Below are positions 1 to 4,804 of a stretch of 8,474 nt of DNA, piece by piece. This DNA is from Pseudomonadota bacterium (GTDB lineage: Bacteria > Pseudomonadota > Gammaproteobacteria > Enterobacterales > Enterobacteriaceae): contig JAFACP010000008.1 of assembly GCA_023425455.1 (NCBI GenBank), positions 1 to 8,474 of the forward strand, in the 5' to 3' direction. Within the stretch, counting starts at the first letter, position 1. Each line of letters opens with the position of its first letter. A program made the translations under genes and the position numbers. A model generated the notes under the pieces. It worked only from the letters and a program-made list of their open reading frames with translations. It searched no databases and had not been told where the DNA came from.

Positions 1-341
1 AGTTAAGTCAGCCTGATGATGTGCGTACCGCCGCACAGGAGTTGATCCACAGCGGTAAAGCGCTTCGCGTGGTGGTCTCGCTGGGCCCGCAGGGGGCGCT
101 GGCCGTCGATCAAACAGGTTTTGTGCAGGTGGTGCCGCCTCCGATGAAAAGCCAGAGCACCGTCGGCGCGGGTGACAGTATGGTAGGAGCAATGGCGCTG
201 AAACTGTCTCAGGGGGCGTCGCTTCTGGAGATGACGCGCTACGGTGTGGCGGCGGGTAGCGCGGCGACCATTAATCAGGGGACACGTCTGTGTTCGCTGG
301 TCGATACGCAGAAAATCGTCGACTACCTGACGCGAAGCTAA
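1..341 (+). CDS. pfkB: 6-phosphofructokinase II, C-terminal part (5' end outside window)
   Basis: PfkB phosphorylates fructose 6-phosphate to fructose 1,6-bisphosphate with ATP in cytoplasmic glycolysis; it is the minor isozyme of E. coli. Only about the last 112 residues are here. The reading frame is already open at base 3 (LSQPDDVRTAAQEL...), so the GTG at 21 is an internal valine and not a start. The ribokinase/PfkB-family signature VGAGDSMVGA (about bases 162-191) holds the catalytic aspartate and the anion-hole glycines. It is followed by the C-terminal GVAAGSAAT and QGTRLCS segments of the nucleotide site. The match to E. coli PfkB (309 aa, from memory) is close along the whole visible part, and the TAA stop falls where expected. 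The gene is followed by a strong hairpin and then ydiZ on the same strand, the E. coli order. Nothing suggests it is broken. Confidence 0.96.
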   Translation, partial: LSQPDDVRTAAQELIHSGKALRVVVSLGPQGALAVDQTGFVQVVPPPMKSQSTVGAGDSMVGAMALKLSQGASLLEMTRYGVAAGSAATINQGTRLCSLVDTQKIVDYLTRS

Positions 342-346
342 ACCGC

Positions 347-377
347 CATTTCCCCCTGTAAAAAAGAGGGGGAAATG
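347..377 (+). terminator. Strong hairpin after pfkB, possible terminator
   Basis: Perfect 11-bp inverted repeat: CATTTCCCCCT at 347-357 pairs with AGGGGGAAATG at 367-377 around a 9-base, A-rich loop. It starts six bases after the pfkB stop. No T-tract follows on the + strand, so it is not a textbook intrinsic terminator. It could still act in 3'-end formation or mRNA stability. Confidence 0.55.
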
Positions 378-446
378 CTGTCGCAGTCGCCAAATATCGA
401 CAATCAGCTATGCTAAAAAAATTTCATGATAACAATGAGGTGAACT

Positions 447-737
447 ATGAGCAGTGGCGACATCACCCGCTACGTTGTAACCATCAATATTCATGAAGCG
501 TCGTTGACTGACCTTAATGAACTCAACAACGCATTTACCCGGGCAAACTTTCTGCTTACGCTGATGGATGAAGAGGGAAATATTCACGATCTTGGTACGC
601 TGGCGTTTGGCCTGATCAGCGCCCTGAGTAAAGACGAAGTGGTTACGCTGGCGAAAAGTCTTGTCGAAAGTGCTACCGACAAAGCTGCAGAAATCGACGT
701 TGATAGCTGGGAAAACTGGCAAAAAAAAGAGCACTAA
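447..737 (+). CDS. ydiZ: Small GhoS-like (YdiZ) protein
   Basis: This 96-residue soluble protein sits between pfkB and yniA, the position of ydiZ in E. coli. The ATG at 447 follows a good ribosome binding site, GAGGTG at 437-442, and a -10-like TATGCT lies at 409-414 with no convincing -35. The protein has no signal peptide or membrane segment. The order YVVTINIHEASLTDLNELN, FLLTLMDEEG, then F-LIS-LS-DEV resembles GhoS, the type V antitoxin endoribonuclease that cleaves ghoT mRNA. The resemblance covers the first beta strand, the D-E-x-G turn and the later S-x-x-E helix start, and suggests the same small ferredoxin-like fold. That family link is from memory and by eye. No GhoT-like small hydrophobic toxin gene lies beside it, so an antitoxin role here is unproven. 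The end is rich in lysine codons, with a run of eight A at 721-728. Confidence 0.8.
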   Translation: MSSGDITRYVVTINIHEASLTDLNELNNAFTRANFLLTLMDEEGNIHDLGTLAFGLISALSKDEVVTLAKSLVESATDKAAEIDVDSWENWQKKEH

Positions 738-842
738 GTGCCTTGCATGAATCTAAACCTCTCAGGTGTGCGTTAGTTCGTATTTTTTTCCTGCAGTTTT
801 GCGCTAACGTTATGATCTGGCAGACAACATGGGAGAGACATC

Positions 843-1703
843 ATGTGGCAGGCGATCGGTCATCTTTTAAGTGAGCAACTGGGCGAAGGTGAAATAGAGC
901 TGCGTAACGAACTGCCAGGCGGAGAGATCCACGCTGCATGGCACCTGCGCTATGCCGGACGTGATTTTTTCGTTAAGTGTGATGAGCGCGAGCTGCTGCC
1001 CATTTTCACCGCTGAAGCCGATCAACTGGAGCTGCTGTCGCGCAGTAAAACGGTTACCGTGCCTCAGGTCTGGGCGCTGGGCAGCGATCGTGACTACAGC
1101 TTCCTGGTGATGGATTATCTCCCCGCTCGTCCGTTAGACGCTCACAACGCTTTTATCCTCGGACAACAGATTGCCCGCCTGCACCAGTGGAGCGATCAGC
1201 CTCAGTTCGGTCTCGATTTTGATAACGATCTCTCCACCACACCGCAGCCCAATGCATGGCAGCGTCGCTGGTCGACCTTCTTTGCCGAACAACGCATTGG
1301 ATGGCAACTGGAGCTGGCGGCAGAAAAAGGCCTCGAGTTTGGCAATATCGACGCCATTGTCGAACATGTTCAACAACGTCTGGCATCGCATCAGCCGCAG
1401 CCTTCACTGTTGCACGGTGATTTGTGGTCCGGTAACTGCGCGTCCGGACCCAATGGCCCATTCATTTTTGACCCGGCCTGTTACTGGGGAGACAGAGAGT
1501 GCGATCTGGCCATGTTGCCGCTGCATCCTGAGCAACCTCCGCAAATTTACGATGGTTATCAGTCAGTATCACCGCTGCCGCAGGACTTCCTCGACAGACA
1601 GCCGGTTTACCAGCTGTATACGTTGATTAACCGCGCGATCCTGTTTGGTGGCGAGCATCTGGTGAACGCGCAGCGCGCGCTTGAGCGGATGCTGGCGGCG
1701 TAA
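843..1703 (+). CDS. yniA: Fructosamine kinase family protein YniA
   Basis: Predicted cytoplasmic kinase of the fructosamine/ketosamine-3-kinase family, which phosphorylates sugar adducts on amino groups so that they fall off (deglycation). The true substrate of YniA is not established as far as I know. The protein has 286 residues, the E. coli YniA length, and is near-identical over long stretches. Kinase-fold features are visible: a nucleotide-loop-like ELPGGEIHAAW (23-33), the ATP-binding lysine in FFVKCD (K45), the catalytic loop HGDLWSGN (191-198) with D193 and N198, and the metal-binding FDPA (209-212, D210). A typical GGAGAG ribosome site at 832-837 fixes the ATG at 843. A -10-like TATGAT at 811-816 has only a poor -35. 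The gene is convergent with yniB across a short hairpin. Confidence 0.95.
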   Translation: MWQAIGHLLSEQLGEGEIELRNELPGGEIHAAWHLRYAGRDFFVKCDERELLPIFTAEADQLELLSRSKTVTVPQVWALGSDRDYSFLVMDYLPARPLDAHNAFILGQQIARLHQWSDQPQFGLDFDNDLSTTPQPNAWQRRWSTFFAEQRIGWQLELAAEKGLEFGNIDAIVEHVQQRLASHQPQPSLLHGDLWSGNCASGPNGPFIFDPACYWGDRECDLAMLPLHPEQPPQIYDGYQSVSPLPQDFLDRQPVYQLYTLINRAILFGGEHLVNAQRALERMLAA

Positions 1704-1710
1704 AACCAAC

Positions 1711-1727
1711 GGGTGGCGATGCCACCC
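1711..1727. terminator. Hairpin between convergent yniA and yniB
   Basis: A perfect 7-bp inverted repeat (GGGTGGC, loop GAT, GCCACCC) fills the 33-base gap between the two convergent stop codons. An outer AAC/GTT pair extends it with a one-base bulge. The - strand side is followed by a loose T-rich stretch (GTTGGTTTTA), and the + side by TGTTGATATT. This is likely a weak shared terminator. Confidence 0.6.
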
Positions 1728-1736
1728 TGTTGATAT

Positions 1737-2273
1737 TCAGAGGAAACCGAGCAGAGAGAAGAAGAAGTACCCGGCCACAATGAGCAGCACCGGCAAAATG
1801 TAGAGTGGAAAAATCTGCAGCAAAATGGTGTGACGTGGCACGACAATACGGGACTCGATCTGTTCGCGGCTTAACCCTTCAGCCCCCTTCGCTTTTTCCA
1901 GAATCAGTTGATCTTCTACTCCTTCGCGTAAAAAGCGGGTCTGGCGACTCATCCGCGCGCCGGAGGCCTGCAGCGCCATGGCGATGAAGATCAGAGCGTA
2001 AATTATCCAGAAGCCAATATTAAGCTGCCGGTGAAAATCAGGCGTCGGCGAGTTGAACCAGAAGAAATTCAAAAACGGGGTATTGAAACGCATCATTTCG
2101 ATCATCACGTGCGCAAAATCAAGCATGACCGCATTGATTCCCGGCTGCTTTTCGCTGTGATCGTACATAAATTTGAGCACGGATATGAGCGTGGAAATCA
2201 CCGCCGGTATGAAAATGACCCACCCGACAATACGTTTTACGACAGCAATGCGTCCAGCTTGTTGATACGTCAT
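1737..2273 (-). CDS. yniB: Inner membrane protein YniB
   Basis: A 178-residue integral membrane protein of unknown function, equal in length to E. coli YniB and matching it throughout by recall. Three hydrophobic segments are visible at about residues 14-36, 86-103 and 150-177. The first two are separated by a loop with the NSPTPDF stretch. The second and third flank a charged cytoplasmic-type region (residues 105-145, LREGVEDQLILEKAKG and REQIESRIVVP) with helical, possibly coiled-coil character. There is no cleavable signal peptide. The ATG at 2273-2271 is preceded on the - strand by the purine-rich site AAGGGGAAC. The gene is divergent from yniC, and the 148-base gap between them holds a 7-bp-arm inverted repeat. 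No enzymatic motif is visible and I assign no function. Confidence 0.93.
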   Translation of the reverse strand: MTYQQAGRIAVVKRIVGWVIFIPAVISTLISVLKFMYDHSEKQPGINAVMLDFAHVMIEMMRFNTPFLNFFWFNSPTPDFHRQLNIGFWIIYALIFIAMALQASGARMSRQTRFLREGVEDQLILEKAKGAEGLSREQIESRIVVPRHTILLQIFPLYILPVLLIVAGYFFFSLLGFL

Positions 2274-2347
2274 CAGTTCCCCTTCAAAAAGACGCGTTAT
2301 TTGTGCCTAAGTCTACCCGCTGGCCATCATTTTCGCCCGCTCTTTAA

Positions 2348-2368
2348 AGGCAATATGCTAAATTGCCT
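2348..2368. promoter_or_regulatory. Inverted repeat in the yniB/yniC divergent region
   Basis: AGGCAAT at 2348-2354 and ATTGCCT at 2362-2368 are perfect inverted 7-base arms around a 7-base spacer. Each arm presents TTGCCT outward, a 4/6 match to the sigma70 -35 box. On the + side it lies 15 bases before TATCGT (2384-2389). On the - side it lies 16 bases before an AATGAT, toward yniB. It may be an operator or part of back-to-back promoters; which one is inference. Confidence 0.4.
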
Positions 2369-2421
2369 GACTTACGTAGCACTTATCGTCTGCCGAACAC
2401 CTGAGAGAAGGAGATGTTGTG

Positions 2422-3093
2422 ATGTCGACACCGCGCCAAACGCTTGCCGCTATCTTTGACATGGATGGATTACTGATCGATTCCGAGCCGCTATGGGACC
2501 GCGCAGAACTGGATGTGATAGCCAGTCTGGGCGTTGACATTGGTCGCCGTAACGAGCTTCCGGATACGCTGGGCTTGCGCATCGATATGGTCGTTGATCT
2601 CTGGTATGCACAGCAGCCCTGGGACGGCCCCGGCCGCGACGAGGTGACCGCGCGTATCACTCACCGTGCCATTGAGCTGGTTGAGGAGCTGCGCCCCCTG
2701 CTGCCTGGCGTGCGCGAGGCCATTGCCCTCTGCAAAGCAAACGGTCTGAAGGTCGGGCTGGCCTCTGCCTCACCGCTGCATATGCTGGAAAAAGTGCTTG
2801 ATCTGTTTGAACTGCGTGGCAGCTTTGACGCGCTGGCATCCGCCGAGAAACTGCCATACAGCAAGCCGCACCCGCAGGTCTATATGGATTGCGCCGCCAG
2901 TCTGGGGATCGATCCGCTTAGCTGCGTGGCGCTGGAAGATTCGGTTAACGGCATGATCGCCTCAAAAGCCGCCCGCATGCGCTCTATTGTCGTTCCGGCC
3001 GATGAGGGACGTCACGATCCCCGCTTCGCGCTCGCCGACGTCAAACTGTCTTCACTCGACGCGCTGAGCCTGCATCATCTTCGCGGCTATTAA
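2422..3093 (+). CDS. yniC: HAD-family hexitol/sugar phosphatase YniC (HxpB)
   Basis: Cytoplasmic haloacid-dehalogenase-superfamily phosphatase. The E. coli protein (HxpB) dephosphorylates 2-deoxyglucose 6-phosphate and hexitol phosphates such as mannitol 1-phosphate and sorbitol 6-phosphate. The ATG at 2422 gives 223 residues (E. coli 222). It has AAGGAG at 2408-2413 with 8-base spacing; a GTG one codon upstream (2419) is less likely. All four HAD motifs are present: FDMDG (nucleophile D13, acid D15), GLASAS (S115), the lysine in YSKPHP (K148), and ALEDS (E172-D173). A helical cap lies between motifs I and II, at about residues 20-90, as in the beta-phosphoglucomutase-like subgroup. The first 190 residues match E. 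coli YniC closely, and the C-terminus after NDPRF-like RHDPRF diverges. It appears to be transcribed alone; a 9-bp hairpin follows. Confidence 0.95.
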   Translation: MSTPRQTLAAIFDMDGLLIDSEPLWDRAELDVIASLGVDIGRRNELPDTLGLRIDMVVDLWYAQQPWDGPGRDEVTARITHRAIELVEELRPLLPGVREAIALCKANGLKVGLASASPLHMLEKVLDLFELRGSFDALASAEKLPYSKPHPQVYMDCAASLGIDPLSCVALEDSVNGMIASKAARMRSIVVPADEGRHDPRFALADVKLSSLDALSLHHLRGY

Positions 3094-3100
3094 TACGCCA

Positions 3101-3125
3101 GTCAGGCAGTTTCACGCTGCCTGAC
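3101..3125 (+). terminator. Hairpin after yniC, possible terminator
   Basis: A perfect 9-bp inverted repeat (GTCAGGCAG at 3101-3109, CTGCCTGAC at 3117-3125, 7-base loop) lies 7 bases past the yniC stop. The bases after it (ATACCACCC) are not T-rich, so termination by the intrinsic route is uncertain. The location fits separation of yniC from the next gene. Confidence 0.5.
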
Positions 3126-3138
3126 ATACCACCCAATA

Positions 3139-3161
3139 AAATTAAAACATCGTTTCATTTT
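3139..3161. promoter_or_regulatory. Putative KdgR operator upstream of kduD
   Basis: An AT-rich near-palindrome is centred on base 3150. The core is AAAAC-ATC-GTTTC (3144-3156), with A/T symmetry continuing outward to about 3139 and 3161. The right half, GTTTCATTTT, matches the half-site of KdgR boxes, which are built of ATGAAAC/GTTTCAT halves. The left half, ATTAAAAC, is weaker. KdgR is the IclR-family repressor of pectate and hexuronate catabolic genes including kduI and kduD. The box ends 5 bases before the -35, a position expected to affect polymerase binding. The match is by eye from memory of the consensus. Confidence 0.5.
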
Positions 3162-3163
3162 AT

Positions 3164-3192
3164 TTGCTTTTCTTCTGCTGGCCTTCTATTCT
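3164..3192 (+). promoter_or_regulatory. Predicted sigma70 promoter of kduD
   Basis: TTGCTT (3164-3169) is a -35 candidate, separated by exactly 17 bases from TATTCT (3187-3192), a 5/6 match to the -10 box. The transcript would start near 3199 and give a leader of about 30 bases carrying the GAGG ribosome site at 3220-3224. A second -10 candidate, TATGCT at 3193-3198, has a poorer -35. Confidence 0.5.
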
Positions 3193-3230
3193 TATGCTCA
3201 GAATGACATCAACCCATTTCTGAGGCGCGT

Positions 3231-3992
3231 ATGATACTGGATACCTTTGCTCTTTCTGGAAAAGTGGCCATCGTCACCGGATGCGATACCGGTCTCGGGC
3301 AGGGAATGGCGGTTGCGCTGGCGCAAGCCGGGTGCGATATCGTCGGCGTAAACCGCAAAGTCCCTGAAGAGACCGCCGAACGGATCGCCGCGCTCGGACG
3401 GCGGTTTGTCGCAATACGTGCCGATCTCAGTGAAACTGCCTGTATTAATGACGTGGTGAATGATGCCGTCGCACAGATGGGGCATATCGATATCCTGGTC
3501 AACAATGCCGGAACGATTCGCCGACAGGACGCGCTGTTGTTCAGCGAACAGGAGTGGGATGAGGTTATCAATCTGAATCTCAAGTCGGTGTTTTTCCTCT
3601 CTCAGGCGGTGGCGAAACAGTTTTTGCATCAGGGCCGGGGGGGAAAAATTATCAATATCGCCTCAATGCTCTCTTTTCAGGGCGGCATCCGCGTGCCTTC
3701 TTATACTGCCTCCAAAAGCGGCGTTTTAGGCATAACCCGCCTGTTGGCTAACGAATGGGGTGCGCAGGGTATTAACGTCAATGCCATTGCGCCAGGGTAT
3801 ATGGCTACCAATAATACCCGGCAGTTACGCGATGACGAACAGCGTAGCCAGGCGATCCTCGCGCGTATTCCTGCAGGCCGCTGGGGGCTACCGGAAGATC
3901 TGCAGGGGCCGGTTGTGTTTCTGGCATCGTCGGCATCAGATTATGTCAACGGTCACACCCTGGCAGTAGACGGTGGCTGGCTGGCGCGTTAG
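3231..3992 (+). CDS. kduD: KduD-type short-chain dehydrogenase (2-dehydro-3-deoxy-D-gluconate 5-dehydrogenase-like)
   Basis: Classical short-chain dehydrogenase of 253 residues, the length of E. coli KduD. KduD interconverts 3-deoxy-D-glycero-2,5-hexodiulosonate and 2-keto-3-deoxygluconate in pectin and hexuronate breakdown. Visible motifs: cofactor loop TGCDTGLG (16-23), NNAG (91-94), catalytic S145, Y158 and K162 (YTASK), and NAIAPGYM (184-191). KduD-specific stretches are conserved, among them IASMLSFQGGIRVPSYTASKSG and the C-terminal SSASDYVNG...VDGGWLAR. The region after beta strand 2 differs: NRKVPEE here against NIVEPTE in E. coli KduD (from memory). The ATG at 3231 has the ribosome site TGAGG just upstream. 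E. coli K-12 has no gene between yniC and ydjM, and its kduD lies elsewhere beside kduI. This copy stands alone, without kduI, so it may be a paralogue with a shifted substrate. The dehydrogenase family is certain; the exact substrate is not. Confidence 0.88.
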   Translation: MILDTFALSGKVAIVTGCDTGLGQGMAVALAQAGCDIVGVNRKVPEETAERIAALGRRFVAIRADLSETACINDVVNDAVAQMGHIDILVNNAGTIRRQDALLFSEQEWDEVINLNLKSVFFLSQAVAKQFLHQGRGGKIINIASMLSFQGGIRVPSYTASKSGVLGITRLLANEWGAQGINVNAIAPGYMATNNTRQLRDDEQRSQAILARIPAGRWGLPEDLQGPVVFLASSASDYVNGHTLAVDGGWLAR

Positions 3993-3996
3993 CGCC
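3983..3996 (+). terminator. Short hairpin across the kduD stop codon
   Basis: GGCGC (3983-3987), loop GTTA, GCGCC (3992-3996) form a perfect 5-bp GC stem that contains the TAG stop (3990-3992). The sequence after it, GCGTTTGTG, is only mildly T-rich. It is a weak terminator candidate at best. Confidence 0.3.
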
Positions 3997-4035
3997 GCGT
4001 TTGTGACAAAGAGTTACACCGTCACCTCTTCCGTG

Positions 4036-4055
4036 CACTGTATAAAAACCCTATA
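4036..4055 (+). promoter_or_regulatory. Degenerate second LexA-like site upstream of ydjM
   Basis: A left half CACTGTATA followed by AAAACCCTATA keeps the CTGT half (4038-4041) but lacks the ACAG partner. I recall that E. coli ydjM carries two adjacent LexA boxes, of which one is degenerate in this way. The TATAAA or TATACT hexamers here could also serve as -10 elements, so conservation may reflect the promoter instead. Confidence 0.4.
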
Positions 4056-4073
4056 CTGTATGAATTGACAGTT
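4054..4073 (+). promoter_or_regulatory. LexA (SOS) box of ydjM
   Basis: TACTGT, eight bases, then ACAGTT gives the exact CTGT-N8-ACAG core (4056-4071) of the enterobacterial LexA box, with the favoured flanking T/A and T/T bases. It lies just before the ydjM start and overlaps the likely -10 TATACT (4052-4057), so bound LexA would block transcription. ydjM is a known SOS gene in E. coli. Confidence 0.9.
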
Positions 4074-4087
4074 TTATGGGTTTTATC

Positions 4088-4678
4088 ATGACCGCGGAAG
4101 GCCACCTGCTTTTTTCTATTGCCTGCGCAGTGTTTGCCAAAAACGCTGAACTAACCCCTGTTCTGGCCCAGGGAGACTGGTGGCATGTGGTCCCTTCCGC
4201 CGTGTTAACCTGCCTGCTGCCTGATATTGACCACCCAAAATCATTTCTTGGTCAGCGGCTGAAATGGGTGTCGAAGCCCATTGCCCGGGCATTCGGCCAC
4301 CGTGGCTTTACCCACAGCCTGCTGGCCGTATTCGGTCTGCTTACTCTCTTCTGTTTGAAAGTACCTGAAAGCTGGATAGTCCCTGCCGATGCACTTCAGG
4401 GAATGGTGCTCGGCTACCTGAGCCATATTCTTGCTGACATGCTGACACCTGCTGGCGTCCCGTTGCTTTGGCCCTGCCGCTGGCGCTTTCGCCTGCCGAT
4501 TCTGGTTCCCCAGAAGGGGAACCAGCTGGAGCGAGTGCTCTGTATGGCGCTCTTTGCCTGGGCGGTATGGATGCCGCAGTCATTGCCCGAAAATGGTGCA
4601 GTTCGCTGGTCATCACAGATGATCAATTCGCTGCAGTTTCAGTTCAATCGCTTTATTCATCACCAGTTCGAACAATAA
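4088..4678 (+). CDS. ydjM: SOS-induced inner membrane protein YdjM, metal-dependent hydrolase-like
   Basis: A 196-residue membrane protein of the YdjM/YbcI family (DUF457), annotated as membrane-bound metal-dependent hydrolases; the physiological reaction is unknown. The ATG at 4088 gives the same length and N-terminus (MTAEGHLLFS) as E. coli YdjM. An in-frame ATG at 4076 would add four residues, and neither start has a clear ribosome site. Conserved metal-ligand-type residues are H6, the D-I-D-H cluster (D46, D48, H49), H71-R-G-F-T-H76, and S-H-x-x-x-D (H113, D117). Hydrophobic segments are at about residues 5-17, 34-45, 75-91, 104-120 and 149-163. Expression is expected to be DNA-damage inducible because a perfect LexA core lies 16 bases upstream of the start. 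It appears monocistronic; tcyP follows after 126 bases with its own promoter. Confidence 0.94.
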   Translation: MTAEGHLLFSIACAVFAKNAELTPVLAQGDWWHVVPSAVLTCLLPDIDHPKSFLGQRLKWVSKPIARAFGHRGFTHSLLAVFGLLTLFCLKVPESWIVPADALQGMVLGYLSHILADMLTPAGVPLLWPCRWRFRLPILVPQKGNQLERVLCMALFAWAVWMPQSLPENGAVRWSSQMINSLQFQFNRFIHHQFEQ

Positions 4679-4681
4679 AGC

Positions 4682-4702
4682 GACAAAACAATCACATTTG
4701 TC
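4682..4702. promoter_or_regulatory. Inverted repeat overlapping the tcyP -35
   Basis: GACAAA (4682-4687) and TTTGTC (4697-4702) are perfect inverted 6-base arms with a 9-base spacer. The right arm overlaps the -35 hexamer. A second inverted repeat, ATCCA (4706-4710) with TGGAT (4718-4722), sits in the promoter spacer. The two could form operators for a regulator; in E. coli tcyP is reported to be under CysB control. The assignment to any protein is inference. Confidence 0.35.
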
Positions 4703-4727
4703 ATAATCCATTCCATTTGGATATAAG
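4698..4727 (+). promoter_or_regulatory. Predicted sigma70 promoter of tcyP
   Basis: TTGTCA (4698-4703, 5/6 to the -35 consensus) is separated by 18 bases from TATAAG (4722-4727, 5/6 to the -10 consensus). The start of transcription would be near 4734. This leaves a leader of about 70 bases before the ATG at 4805, with the ribosome site AGGAG at 4793-4797. Confidence 0.55.
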
Positions 4728-4804
4728 CGCTACATCACACTTCTGCTAACCTTGCGCCAACAGGATCGGTATACCGGTTACATAAAAAAATCAGGAGAAC
4801 GGGG

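Noticed and set aside
771..809. CGTTAG/CTAACG inverted repeat upstream of yniA
   Set aside because: The arms are only 6 bases and the loop is 27 bases. This is likely chance, and no T-tract follows.
3198..3629. 143-codon - strand frame opposite kduD
   Set aside because: It overlaps a complete short-chain dehydrogenase with all motifs in place, and no translation signals are seen.
4002..4019. CRP-like TGTGA...TTACA upstream of ydjM
   Set aside because: The half-sites are separated by 7 bases instead of 6 and the right half is imperfect, so it is not a credible CRP box.
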